Program-made: the position numbers and the translations under genes
In this document: positions 52,230 to 60,922 of the stretch, piece after piece
Layout of the letters: each line of letters starts with the position of its first letter
Position numbering within the stretch: position 1 is the stretch's first letter
Notes under the pieces: model-generated
Databases searched by the model: none
Seen by the model: the letters and a program-made list of their open reading frames with translations, nothing else
Told to the model about the DNA's origin: nothing
Origin: Leisingera daeponensis DSM 23529
GTDB taxonomy: Bacteria > Pseudomonadota > Alphaproteobacteria > Rhodobacterales > Rhodobacteraceae
Direction of reading: 5' to 3'
Assembly: GCF_000473145.1 (NCBI RefSeq)
Contig: NZ_KI421500.1
Location: forward strand, 3,435,725-3,499,724
Length of the DNA: 64,000 nucleotides

Positions 52230-54992
52230 ATGCAAGTAATGGGCGACTATTACTCGGCGATCCAGCTGCGTCACGACCAGTGGACAACGCTGAGAGAGGT
52301 AACCGAAGCCCTGGCCAGTGCCCGAAAACCGAAACGTGAAGCAGCGCTCGAGACGAATGTCCGGGCGCTGTTTGATTTACTGGGTCCGATTGAGACCTAT
52401 TGGGCCTTTCCCGGTGTGCAGGCCTTTGAGCAGATCCGGCGCCAGTTCGAGCACGGGAATTACGCCGATGTGGCGTTTTCCGTCCAGCGCATCTGCCGGG
52501 CCTTGTCCACCGGTGCCTACCGGCGGCGGCATGTTCCGCTGGACCGCGACTCGGCGGATGCGGACGAGCACGAGGATGAGGTCATCCAGCCGCCCGAGGC
52601 GCGGGCGCTGGCCAAGCCCTATTTCGAGGTGCTGGTGGTCGACAAAGTCAACGAACACCAGGAGCGCTGGCTGCACAGCAACTTCAAGAAGATGCGGCGC
52701 CCGGAAGATCCGTTTCACTATGAAACCGTGGTGGTGCCCAGTCTGCAGGACGCGCTGATCGGGATCCTGTTCAACTACAACATTCAAGCCATCGTGGTGC
52801 GGCCGGGCCTCAAGTTCGACTCGAAGATGGAGATGTCGCTGCTGACCCGCTACCTGGACTGGGCCGGCGGCACCGAGGGCATTGAGGCGGTCCGTTCGCT
52901 CGACCACGGCCCGGCGCTGTGCCGGCTGGTGGCGAATGTCCGGCCGGAACTGGACGCCTATCTGGTCACCGACCGCTCGGTCGAGGAGATCGCAGGCCAT
53001 GACCTGGGGATCTGCCGCCGCGTCTTTTACAATCAGGAAGATTTCATGGAACTGCACCTCAATATCCTGAGGGGGGTGCAGGCGCGCTACAAGACGCCGT
53101 TCTTCACGGCGCTGGTCGAGTATTCCAAACAGCCGACCGGCGTCTTCCACGCGATGCCGATCAGCCGCGGCAAGTCGGTCTCGCGCAGCCATTGGATTCA
53201 GGACATGGGGGCGTTTTACGGCTCCAACATTTTCCTGGCCGAGACCTCTGCCACCTCCGGCGGGCTGGATAGCCTGCTGGAGCCGCACGGGCCCATCAAG
53301 CAAGCGCAGGAACAGGCCAGCCGTGCCTTCGGGTCAAAGCAGACTTTCTTTGCCACCAACGGCACCTCCACCTGCAACAAGATCGTGGTGCAGGCGCTGG
53401 TGCGGCCCGGCGATATCGTGCTGGTGGACCGCGACTGCCACAAGTCGCACCATTACGGGCTGGTGCTGGCGGGGGCGCAGGTGGTCTATCTCGACAGCTA
53501 CCCGCTGAATGAATACTCGATGTACGGGGCGGTGCCGCTGCGGGAGATCAAGCATATGCTGCTGCACCTCAAGGCGCAGGGCAAGCTGGACCGGGTGCGG
53601 ATGCTATTGCTGACCAACTGCACCTTTGACGGCATCGTCTACAACGTCGAGCGGGTGATGGAGGAATGCCTGGCGATCAAGCCGGACCTGATCTTCCTGT
53701 GGGACGAGGCCTGGTTCGCCTTTGCCCGGTTCAGCCCGCTGTACCGGCAGCGCACCGCCATGAACGCCGCCAATGTGCTGCGCGGGCGGCTGCGCAGCGA
53801 TGCCCACGCCAAGGCCTGGGAGGAGCAGCAGAAGCAGCTGAAGGATGCCAGCGAGGAGGAGTGGCTGAGCGCCAGGCTGCTGCCGCCGCCGGACGCGCGG
53901 GTGCGGGTCTATGCCACCCAGTCCACGCACAAGACGCTGACGTCGCTGCGGCAGGGGTCGATGATCCATGTGAACGATCAGGACTTCAAAGGCGAGGTGG
54001 AGGTGAGCTTCCACGAGGCCTACATGACCCACACCTCGACCTCGCCGAACTACCAGATCATCGCCTCGCTGGATGTGGGGCGGCGGCAGGTGGAGCTGGA
54101 GGGCTTCGAATTTGTCCACCGGCAGGTGGAGGCGGCGATGGCGATGCGGCGGGCGATCATGACGCATCCGCGGCTGAGCAAATATTTCAGGATCCTGACT
54201 GCCGCCGACATGATCCCGAGCGAGCACCGTCAAAGCGGGCTGGAAAGTTATTACGATCCCCAGCGCGGCTGGTCGGATGTCTGGGACAGCCTGGTGCATG
54301 ACGAATTTGTGCTCGACCCGACCCGGGTGACGCTGGCGGTGGGCGGTACCGGCTGGGACGGCGACACGTTCAAGACGCAGATCCTGATGGATAAATACGG
54401 GATCCAGATCAACAAGACCTCGCGCAACACGGTGCTGTTCATGACCAACATCGGCACCACGCGGTCCTCGGTCGCCTATCTGATCGAGGTTCTGGTGGAA
54501 ATCGCCACCGGTCTGGACGAATTGCTTGATGACGCTTCGATGATGGAAAAGCGCGGCTTCGAGAAGCGGGTTTCGAACCTCATGCACGACCTGCCGCCGC
54601 TGCCGGACTTCAGCCGCTTCCACGACGCCTTCCGCTCTGCTCCGGAAACGCCCGAGGGGGACATCCGCTCGGCGTTTTTCCTGAGCTATGAGGAAAACAA
54701 CTGCGACTATCTGGAGCTGGACGGGTCGATCAAGGCGGCAATGGAAAGCGGTCAGGAGGTGGTGTCAGCCTCTTTCATCATCCCGTATCCGCCGGGATTT
54801 CCGATCCTGGTTCCGGGGCAGGTCGTAAGCCAGGAGATTCTGGCCTTCATGCGGGCCTTGGACGTCAGCGAAATCCACGGCTACCGGGCCGACCTGGGGC
54901 TGCGCGTGTTCACCGAGGAGGCCCTGAAACAGCAGGCCAAGGCCAATCAGGCGCGGCTGAAGCTGAACGCGGCCCGGCACAAGATTTTCTGA
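52230..54992 (+). CDS. large Orn/Lys/Arg decarboxylase-family PLP enzyme
   Basis: A 920-residue PLP fold-type I enzyme of the basic amino acid decarboxylase family. The Schiff-base lysine is in TQSTHKTLTSLRQG (about residue 568), the substrate/PLP segment is TNGTSTCNKIV, and LWDEAWFAFARFSP carries the PLP-ring Asp. It is longer than biodegradative decarboxylases (700-760 residues), with an N-terminal extension of about 100 helical residues before the receiver-like wing and a polar insert around ERQ-rich KAWEEQQKQLKDASEE. ATG at 52230 has GGGAGG five bases upstream. Product would be an amine such as putrescine, cadaverine or agmatine; substrate unknown. It is followed after 15 bases by an ATP-grasp gene. 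Confidence 0.85.
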   Translation: MQVMGDYYSAIQLRHDQWTTLREVTEALASARKPKREAALETNVRALFDLLGPIETYWAFPGVQAFEQIRRQFEHGNYADVAFSVQRICRALSTGAYRRRHVPLDRDSADADEHEDEVIQPPEARALAKPYFEVLVVDKVNEHQERWLHSNFKKMRRPEDPFHYETVVVPSLQDALIGILFNYNIQAIVVRPGLKFDSKMEMSLLTRYLDWAGGTEGIEAVRSLDHGPALCRLVANVRPELDAYLVTDRSVEEIAGHDLGICRRVFYNQEDFMELHLNILRGVQARYKTPFFTALVEYSKQPTGVFHAMPISRGKSVSRSHWIQDMGAFYGSNIFLAETSATSGGLDSLLEPHGPIKQAQEQASRAFGSKQTFFATNGTSTCNKIVVQALVRPGDIVLVDRDCHKSHHYGLVLAGAQVVYLDSYPLNEYSMYGAVPLREIKHMLLHLKAQGKLDRVRMLLLTNCTFDGIVYNVERVMEECLAIKPDLIFLWDEAWFAFARFSPLYRQRTAMNAANVLRGRLRSDAHAKAWEEQQKQLKDASEEEWLSARLLPPPDARVRVYATQSTHKTLTSLRQGSMIHVNDQDFKGEVEVSFHEAYMTHTSTSPNYQIIASLDVGRRQVELEGFEFVHRQVEAAMAMRRAIMTHPRLSKYFRILTAADMIPSEHRQSGLESYYDPQRGWSDVWDSLVHDEFVLDPTRVTLAVGGTGWDGDTFKTQILMDKYGIQINKTSRNTVLFMTNIGTTRSSVAYLIEVLVEIATGLDELLDDASMMEKRGFEKRVSNLMHDLPPLPDFSRFHDAFRSAPETPEGDIRSAFFLSYEENNCDYLELDGSIKAAMESGQEVVSASFIIPYPPGFPILVPGQVVSQEILAFMRALDVSEIHGYRADLGLRVFTEEALKQQAKANQARLKLNAARHKIF

Positions 54993-55007
54993 AGGGAGAA
55001 ATAAGGT

Positions 55008-56468
55008 ATGCCATCTGGAGCACTGAACAATATCTCTGAAATACGCCGGCACTTCCACCGCAACGAGGATCCTGTGTATTTTGTCTCGGCAACCAATTTC
55101 AATCTGCTGGGCCTGGACGAGTGGTGCAAGAATTTCAAATACATATGCTACATTGACTGCTACGGCGGCAAGCACCCCAACGTGTTCTGCCCGTCCGAGC
55201 AGCCGCACGCGGAGTTCCAGTCGATCGAGGACATCAACAACTACCTCCTGCAGCACAAGGAGGTGGTCGAATGGATCAAGCGGCGCGGCGGCAAGCCCAA
55301 GTTCGTGTTCTTGATGTTCGACGAGGAGACCGAGCGGCTGGCCAAGGAGCTGGGCGGCGAGGTCTGGTTCCCCAGCGCCAAGCTGCGTCAAAGCATGGAC
55401 AACAAGATCGAAACGGTCCGGATCGGCAACAAGGCTGGTGTGCCTTCGGTGCCGAACGTGCTGGCGGAGGTCAAGGATTACGAGGATCTGAAGAAGACCT
55501 GCGAAAAGGCGGGCATCGGCCATGACGTGGTGCTGCAGTCCGCCTTTGGCGACAGCGGCCACACCACCTTCTTCATCAATTCCGAAGCCGATTTCCGCCG
55601 CCATGAGCATGAGATCGTCGGCGAGGGCGAGATCAAGATCATGAAGCGGATCGACTGCCGCGGCTCCGCGATCGAGGCCTGCGCCACCAAGGAGGGCACC
55701 ATTGTCGGGCCGCTGATGACGGAGCTGGTCGGCTTCAAGGAGCTGACCCCCTACCGCGGCGGCTGGTGCGGCAACGAGATCTTCTCAACCGCGTTTCCGC
55801 CCAAGACCCGCGAGCGGGCGCGCGAGCTGACCTTCAAGTTCGGCGAGCAGCTGCGCAAGGAAGGCTACCGCGGCTATTTCGAGCTGGATTTCCTGATCGA
55901 CAAGAAGACCGGGGACATCTGGCTGGGGGAATTGAACCCGCGCATCACCGGCGCATCCTCGATGACCAACCATGCGGCCTTTGCCCATGCGGACGCGCCG
56001 CTGTTCCTGTTCCATCTGCTGGAGTTCTCGAAGAAGAAGTTCAAGCTGGACGTGGCAGAACTGAACGACCGCTGGGCCGATCCCAAGATGATCGACAGCT
56101 GGTCGCAGATGGTGATCAAGCATACGGACGATTCAGTCGATATCGCCACGGAGGTGCCGGAGACCGGCATCTACCGCATGGCCGAGGACGGCAGCGTGCA
56201 GTTCGACCGTTTCGATTATCACCGACGTGCGGTCGAAAGCGAGCAGGAAGCGTTTTTCCTGCGTATCCTGCAGCCGGGCGATTACCGCTATGAGGGGGCC
56301 GATATCGGCATCCTGGTGACCCGCGGCCGGTCGATGACGCCGGGGTTCCAGCTGAATGACCGCGGCAAGCGCTGGATCGACGCCATCAAGAGCAACGTCA
56401 AAGCACGGCCGCTGCCGATGCAGGAGGCAGGGCCGGTGGTGTCCGATCCTGCCTTCAAGATCATGTAG
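55008..56468 (+). CDS. ATP-grasp ligase-like protein
   Basis: A 486-residue protein with the ATP-grasp layout: SMDNKIETVRIGNKAGVPSVPN marks the hinge before the ATP lid, a KIMKRIDCRGSAIEA strand follows, and the metal-binding end reads YFELDFLIDKKTG and WLGELNPRITGASS, with Glu and Asn ligands. It is related to biotin carboxylase and to amino acid ligases, but lacks a biotin carboxyl carrier partner. It probably activates a carboxylate as acyl-phosphate and joins it to an amine. It sits 15 bases after the decarboxylase and 13 before the C45 hydrolase. Confidence 0.82.
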   Translation: MPSGALNNISEIRRHFHRNEDPVYFVSATNFNLLGLDEWCKNFKYICYIDCYGGKHPNVFCPSEQPHAEFQSIEDINNYLLQHKEVVEWIKRRGGKPKFVFLMFDEETERLAKELGGEVWFPSAKLRQSMDNKIETVRIGNKAGVPSVPNVLAEVKDYEDLKKTCEKAGIGHDVVLQSAFGDSGHTTFFINSEADFRRHEHEIVGEGEIKIMKRIDCRGSAIEACATKEGTIVGPLMTELVGFKELTPYRGGWCGNEIFSTAFPPKTRERARELTFKFGEQLRKEGYRGYFELDFLIDKKTGDIWLGELNPRITGASSMTNHAAFAHADAPLFLFHLLEFSKKKFKLDVAELNDRWADPKMIDSWSQMVIKHTDDSVDIATEVPETGIYRMAEDGSVQFDRFDYHRRAVESEQEAFFLRILQPGDYRYEGADIGILVTRGRSMTPGFQLNDRGKRWIDAIKSNVKARPLPMQEAGPVVSDPAFKIM

Positions 56469-56481
56469 ACCCTGTGAGGGC

Positions 56482-57456
56482 ATGATCATCCGCTGGCGCG
56501 CCATCGACGAACCCCAGCCCGGTCCCAAGTGGGCCGGGCTGTTCCAGGAGTTCTGGCCGGACTACCACCAGTGGTGGATCCGCGAAGGCCCGGAAGCGCG
56601 CCCCGGTTACCTGGACAGCGTCAACGCGCTGAAGACGCATATGCCGGAGCTGCTGCCGCTCTATGAGGAGCTGTGCGATCTGGCGGGCGGGGCGGATCAC
56701 GCGGCGCGGTTTCTGAGCTTCTACTGCCCGCCGCCCTATCTGTCGGCCTGTTCCCAGGCGCTGTGGCCCGGGCCGGAGCCGGTTCTGGTGCGCAACTACG
56801 ACTACAGCGCTCATGCCTTTGACGGGGTGGTGATGCGCACCGAATGGCTGGGCCGCACGGTGCTGGGCACCAGCGACAGCCTGTGGGGCCTGGTGGACGG
56901 GATCAACGATGCCGGGCTGGCGGTGTCGCTGACATTCGGCGGCCGCCGGGTGGTCGGTGAAGGCTTCGGCGTGCCGCTGATCCTGCGCTATGTGCTGCAG
57001 ACTTGCGAAACCGCGGAAGAGGCCGGCGCGGCGCTGTCCCGTCTGCCGACGCATATGAGCTATAACGTCACCGTGGTCGACCGGGACCGCAAGTTCCTGA
57101 CCGCGTTCATGGCGCCCGACCGCAAGGCGGTGCTGAAACATGTGTCAGTCGCCACCAACCACCAGGAGAAAGTGGAGTGGGACAGCCATGCGCGGTTCAC
57201 GGCGACCGTGGAGCGGGAGCGGTTTCTGCTGCAGCGGCTGACGTTGCATGTGGAATCGGAAGAGAAGTTCATCGGCGCGTTTCTGAAGCCGCCGCTGTAT
57301 TCCTCGGCTTTCAGCGAGGGTTTCGGCACGCTTTACACGGCGGTCTACCGGCCCCGCAAGCTTGAGATGGAGCTCCGCTGGCCCGGCAGTGTCTGGCACA
57401 TGCCGCTGATGGCATTCGACGAGCGCACTCTGGCCGTGCAGGTGCCGGGGTTCTAG
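56482..57456 (+). CDS. C45-family Ntn-hydrolase/acyltransferase
   Basis: A 324-residue protein resembling the autoproteolytic C45 (acyl-CoA:6-aminopenicillanate acyltransferase-like) family. The likely nucleophile after self-cleavage is Cys90 in LSACSQALW, followed by VLVRNYDYS, the family-typical R-N-Y-D/W-D block; LWGLVDGINDAGLAVS and SYNVTVVDRD are further conserved blocks. Such enzymes hydrolyse or exchange amide bonds. It ends the four-gene operon. Whether it matures the operon product or cleaves it cannot be told. Confidence 0.78.
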   Translation: MIIRWRAIDEPQPGPKWAGLFQEFWPDYHQWWIREGPEARPGYLDSVNALKTHMPELLPLYEELCDLAGGADHAARFLSFYCPPPYLSACSQALWPGPEPVLVRNYDYSAHAFDGVVMRTEWLGRTVLGTSDSLWGLVDGINDAGLAVSLTFGGRRVVGEGFGVPLILRYVLQTCETAEEAGAALSRLPTHMSYNVTVVDRDRKFLTAFMAPDRKAVLKHVSVATNHQEKVEWDSHARFTATVERERFLLQRLTLHVESEEKFIGAFLKPPLYSSAFSEGFGTLYTAVYRPRKLEMELRWPGSVWHMPLMAFDERTLAVQVPGF

Positions 57457-57581
57457 CCGCCGGTCCGGTCCGGTCTGGCCGGCGGCGGATCACTCCCTGT
57501 CTGAAAGATTGCTGAGCTGCCCGGCCGCCGGCGGCCCCCCGCCTATCCCCGCATCAAAAGTCTGCACGTTCCGGGAAAATT

Positions 57582-57607
57582 GGAACTGACCGGGTGTGCT
57601 GTGAGTT
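57582..57607 (+). promoter_or_regulatory. possible EcfG-type general-stress promoter
   Basis: GGAAC (57582-57586), 17 bases, AGTT (57604-57607), close to the alphaproteobacterial GGAAC-N16/17-CGTT pattern. It lies about 40 bases before a 22-codon gene that starts a stress-like block. One of the four -10 bases differs, and I cannot see whether the genome encodes EcfG. Confidence 0.3.
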
Positions 57608-57649
57608 GTCCATGTATCGAACCGACCGATACAGCCCGGGGAGGAAGCC

Positions 57650-57718
57650 ATGCACAGTATCTTTTACATCATTGGCGTCGTTGTCGTCGTTCTCGCCTTG
57701 CTCAACTTTATCGCCTGA
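57650..57718 (+). CDS. 22-residue single-helix membrane peptide
   Basis: The short frame starts at an ATG preceded by a strong GGGGAGGAAG site (7 bases away) and encodes 22 residues, nearly all hydrophobic: MHSIFYIIG, five valines, then LALLNFIA. It would form one transmembrane helix. Strong ribosome site, clear stop and location 17 bases before the next gene support a real gene. It leads the operon of membrane and stress proteins. Function unknown. Confidence 0.72.
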   Translation: MHSIFYIIGVVVVVLALLNFIA

Positions 57719-57735
57719 TCAGAGGGAGTATTCAG

Positions 57736-58242
57736 ATGTCCGGAACAGACAAAATGAAAGCCGCCGCAAAAAACGTTGCCGAAGAGGCGAAGTCCGCTGC
57801 GGCAACCGCTGCCGAAACCGCCAAGAAGGAGGCGCAGCTGCGCGCCGAAGCCGCCAAGGAAAGCGTCGCAGACGAGGTGAAATCCGTAGCCTCGGCCCTG
57901 CGCACAGCCTCCAACGAGATGCGCAGCGGCTCGCCGCATGAACGCGCGATCGGCCAGGTGGCCGGCGCCCTGGCCGATGTGTCAGACTCGATCCGCAACC
58001 AGGACCTTGGCGACATGGTCCATTCGGTTTCGGATTTCGCCCGCAAGAACCCGGTCATGTTCCTGAGCAGCGCTGCGCTGCTCGGCTTTGCCGCCGCGCG
58101 CTTTGCCAAGGCGTCGGATAGCGGCCATCAGGACACCCCGCAGCTCCCTGCAGCGCAACCGCGTGCGGCTGCTCCTGCGGTCAGCCCCGCGCATCCGGCG
58201 GGCGCCTATCCGGTCACGCAGAACGTGGGGGATCCGAAATGA
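57736..58242 (+). CDS. DUF883-like membrane-anchored helical protein
   Basis: A 168-residue protein. The first 110 residues are an Ala/Lys/Glu-rich amphipathic coil (KAAAKNVAEEAKSAAAT), then FARKNPVMFLSSAALLGFAAARF gives one membrane helix, and the tail is Pro/Ala-rich. This matches the DUF883/ElaB-like plan of membrane-attached stress proteins. It overlaps the holin-family gene by four bases. Confidence 0.75.
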   Translation: MSGTDKMKAAAKNVAEEAKSAAATAAETAKKEAQLRAEAAKESVADEVKSVASALRTASNEMRSGSPHERAIGQVAGALADVSDSIRNQDLGDMVHSVSDFARKNPVMFLSSAALLGFAAARFAKASDSGHQDTPQLPAAQPRAAAPAVSPAHPAGAYPVTQNVGDPK

Positions 58243-58652
58243 CACAGACGAACCCCGGACCCGGCGGATCGCCGAATGCTGCCAGCATCGTGTCCGAAGC
58301 GCTGAACAACATCAGCTCGCTGATCCGCAACGAGCTGGCGCTTGCGCGGGCTGAGGTCAGCGAAAACCTCAACCGCGCCGCCGTGGCGCTGGGCCTGATC
58401 GTCGGCGGTGTCGTGGTGGCGCTGACGGCGCTGAATGTCCTGGCCGCGGCGCTGTCCGCCGGCCTGACCGAAGCCGGAATGGACCCGGGCTGGGCAGCCC
58501 TTCTGGTGGGCTTGGGCTTTGCCGCCGTGGCCTTTGGCATGATCGCCAAGGGAACCAACGACCTCAAGCTGTCGAGCCTGGCCCCGACCCGCACCGCTGA
58601 AAATGTGAAGCGCGACGCGCAATCCATTAAGGAGACGTACAATGACAAATGA
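58239..58652 (+). CDS. phage-holin-superfamily (DUF1469) membrane protein
   Basis: A 137-residue protein with an amphipathic N-terminal helix (SSLIRNELALARAEVSENL) and two membrane segments (VALGLIVGGVVVALTAL and WAALLVGLGFAAVAFGM). This is the common DUF1469/holin-3 layout. Despite the family name no phage gene is near; it forms part of a chromosomal envelope operon with DUF883-like and DUF3618 proteins. It overlaps the next gene by 11 bases. Confidence 0.8.
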   Translation: MTQTNPGPGGSPNAASIVSEALNNISSLIRNELALARAEVSENLNRAAVALGLIVGGVVVALTALNVLAAALSAGLTEAGMDPGWAALLVGLGFAAVAFGMIAKGTNDLKLSSLAPTRTAENVKRDAQSIKETYNDK

Positions 58653-59787
58653 CAGCCGTTCTGTGCATGAGATTGAGCGCGAGATTGAACGGGATCGCGC
58701 GCAGCTGACCAGCAACCTCGAACACCTGCAGAACAAGTTCTCCGTCGACGGTATCGTTCAGCAGCTGGGCGATCAGCTGCGTGAGCACGGCGGCGAGATC
58801 GGCAATGCCATCACCCGCACTGTCAAGGAAAACCCGGCGGCGGTGGTGCTGACCGGCGTCGGGCTGGCATGGATGATTTTCGGCCAGGGCCGTTCCGGCG
58901 CTAGCCGCGGCGATACCGGCCGTGACAGCAGCTGGGAAGACCGCCGGGCAGGCGGCAGCTATGGCGGGCACGCTTCCAGCGCGACGCTGGTCACGCGCCC
59001 CGATCCGCGCATGAAGGGCGGCACCGAAGGGGTTCCCGCCTGGGCGCACGACGATGATGACGATGGCAGCAGCCTGGCTGACCGCGCCGCCGGCGCCGCC
59101 GCATCGGCGCAGTCCAAGGCGTCCGCAGCAGGATCGGCGCTGCACGGCAAGGCAGCCGCGGCGGGCTCTGCCGTCAAGGATGCCGGTGCCGCCGCGATGG
59201 ACAAGGCAGCCGCTGCCGGACAGTCGGTCCGTGACGGCGCCTCCTCGGCGGCAGAAACCGCCCGGCTCCGGGCTGCGCGCCTGCGTGCCCGTCTGGCGGA
59301 AGGTACCGAGAACCTGTCCGAAGAGGCCAAGGCCCGCGTGATCGCGGCGCGCGAGGCCGCGATTGATGCCCGCCGCAAGGCCGCAGAGGCCCTGGCTTCC
59401 GGGTCGCGCCAATCGGCGGACTTCTATAACCGGCAGCCGCTGGTCGCGGGCGCGCTGGCGCTGGCGCTGGGCGCAGCGATCGGTGGCGCGCTGCCGCGCA
59501 CCCGCACCGAAGATGACATGCTGGGCGCCTACAGCGACAAGATGATGGAGCGCGCCGAAGCGATCCTCCGCGAGGAGCAGGAGAAGGCCGTCGCGGTGAT
59601 GCAGGCCGCCCGCCAGGAAGCTGAGACCATCGTCAGCGAGAAGCGTGAGGCCATGGACAGCGCGGCGCCGGAAGGCAAGACCGCAGCCCAGGCTGCTGCC
59701 GACGAGGTGAAGTCGGCGGGCAAGCGCATCGCCGGAGCGGCTGCCGACAAGGCCAAGGAAAAGGACCTCGGCAAGCCTACATCGTAA
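58642..59787 (+). CDS. DUF3618-domain envelope protein with long Ala-rich coil
   Basis: A 381-residue protein. The N-terminal DUF3618 region (HEIEREIERDRAQLTSNLE) is followed by a membrane segment (PAAVVLTGVGLAWMIFG), an Asp-rich linker (DDDDDGSS), a long Ala/Lys coil with apolipoprotein-like repeats (residues about 150-265), a second hydrophobic stretch and another charged coil (MERAEAILREEQEKA). It may scaffold the inner membrane. Function unknown. A perfect hairpin follows the stop. Confidence 0.8.
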   Translation: MTNDSRSVHEIEREIERDRAQLTSNLEHLQNKFSVDGIVQQLGDQLREHGGEIGNAITRTVKENPAAVVLTGVGLAWMIFGQGRSGASRGDTGRDSSWEDRRAGGSYGGHASSATLVTRPDPRMKGGTEGVPAWAHDDDDDGSSLADRAAGAAASAQSKASAAGSALHGKAAAAGSAVKDAGAAAMDKAAAAGQSVRDGASSAAETARLRAARLRARLAEGTENLSEEAKARVIAAREAAIDARRKAAEALASGSRQSADFYNRQPLVAGALALALGAAIGGALPRTRTEDDMLGAYSDKMMERAEAILREEQEKAVAVMQAARQEAETIVSEKREAMDSAAPEGKTAAQAAADEVKSAGKRIAGAAADKAKEKDLGKPTS

Positions 59788-59794
59788 GACAGAC

Positions 59795-59820
59795 CCGGAG
59801 GCTGCCTCGGCAGCCTCCGG
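59795..59820 (+). terminator. perfect hairpin between the DUF3618 and YihY genes
   Basis: CCGGAGGCTGC and GCAGCCTCCGG form an 11-bp stem with loop CTCG, but no T-run follows. It could end or only attenuate the upstream transcript, or stabilise its 3' end. Confidence 0.5.
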
Positions 59821-59851
59821 CCTTGCATGAAACGGCCGGGGAGGACGTGCC

Positions 59852-60799
59852 ATGGCACGCGGCAGGCAGGCAGATGCACCGCACAAGATCCCGCCCAAGG
59901 GCTGGAAGGATATCGCCCTGCGGGTCAAGGACGAGATTGCCGCGGACCACGTGGGGCTGATCGCTGCCGGCGTTGCCTTTTACGGGCTGATGGCGCTGTT
60001 TCCGGCGATCACCGCGCTTCTGGCGATTGGCGGCCTGATGGTCGAGCCCGCCCAGATCGTCGATCAGATTTCGCAGCTTGAAGGGGTTGTGCCGGACGAG
60101 GTGATGGAGATCATCATCGGCCAGGCGACCCAGGTTGCAGGGTCTCGGGAAGGCGGGCTGGGACTGGCCGCGGTGGCAGGTATCCTGATCGCGCTCTATT
60201 CGGCCTCCAAGGGCATGAACAGCCTGATCGAAGGCATGAACGTGGCCTATGACGAGGAGGAGAAGCGCGGCTTCTTCATGAAGACCTTTGTCACCCTTGT
60301 TCTGACGCTGTTTCTGATTGCCGGCCTGCTGATGGGTTTGCTGGCGGCGCTGGCGGTCCCTTCGGTCATCGCGCTGGTTGACGCCGGCCCCGTAATCGAA
60401 GCGCTGGGCACGCTGCTGGCCTGGGGCGTGCTGCTGGTGATGACCATGGCCGGGCTTGCGGTGCTCTACCGCTATGGCCCCTCGCGCGACAAGCCTGAGC
60501 TGCTGTGGACGTCGCCCGGCGCGGCCGCCGCCTGTGTGCTGTGGCTCGCAGGCTCCGCCGGGTTTGCGTTTTATGTCGGCAACTTCGGATCCTACAACGA
60601 GAGCTTCGGCGCGCTGGCCGGGGTCGTGGTCTTGCTGATGTGGCTGTGGATTTCCGCCTTCATCGTGCTGCTGGGGGCGGAGATCAACGCCGAAGTCGAG
60701 GCGCAGACCACCTATGACACGACCGTCGGCCCGGATGAGCCGATGGGCGAGCGCGGCGCGGTGAAAGCCGACAAGCTGGGCGCGCAGCAGGGCAGCTGA
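59852..60799 (+). CDS. YihY/BrkB-family inner membrane protein
   Basis: A 315-residue protein with about six membrane helices. Typical features: DHVGLIAAGVAFYGLMALFPAITALLAI near the N terminus, the YSASKGMNSLIEGMNVAYDEEEKR loop and WISAFIVLLGAEINAEVE near the end. The family was once thought to be RNase BN, which it is not; its role is unknown. GGGGAGG precedes the ATG. It continues the envelope/stress block. Confidence 0.9.
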   Translation: MARGRQADAPHKIPPKGWKDIALRVKDEIAADHVGLIAAGVAFYGLMALFPAITALLAIGGLMVEPAQIVDQISQLEGVVPDEVMEIIIGQATQVAGSREGGLGLAAVAGILIALYSASKGMNSLIEGMNVAYDEEEKRGFFMKTFVTLVLTLFLIAGLLMGLLAALAVPSVIALVDAGPVIEALGTLLAWGVLLVMTMAGLAVLYRYGPSRDKPELLWTSPGAAAACVLWLAGSAGFAFYVGNFGSYNESFGALAGVVVLLMWLWISAFIVLLGAEINAEVEAQTTYDTTVGPDEPMGERGAVKADKLGAQQGS

Positions 60800-60922
60800 G
60801 GCGGCTGGAGCCGCCCTGCGCCTCGCAGAGACGCAGCGGGGGGAAGCGGCCGCAACCGGCAGCCAGTGAAACTGCCGCCGCAGATACAAGTTTTTTCCCT
60901 GGTGATTGAAGAGAGGTCCGGA

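Noticed and set aside
58239..58652. Prophage signal from a holin-family protein
   Set aside because: DUF1469 proteins are ordinary chromosomal membrane proteins; no other phage gene, integrase or att site is near.
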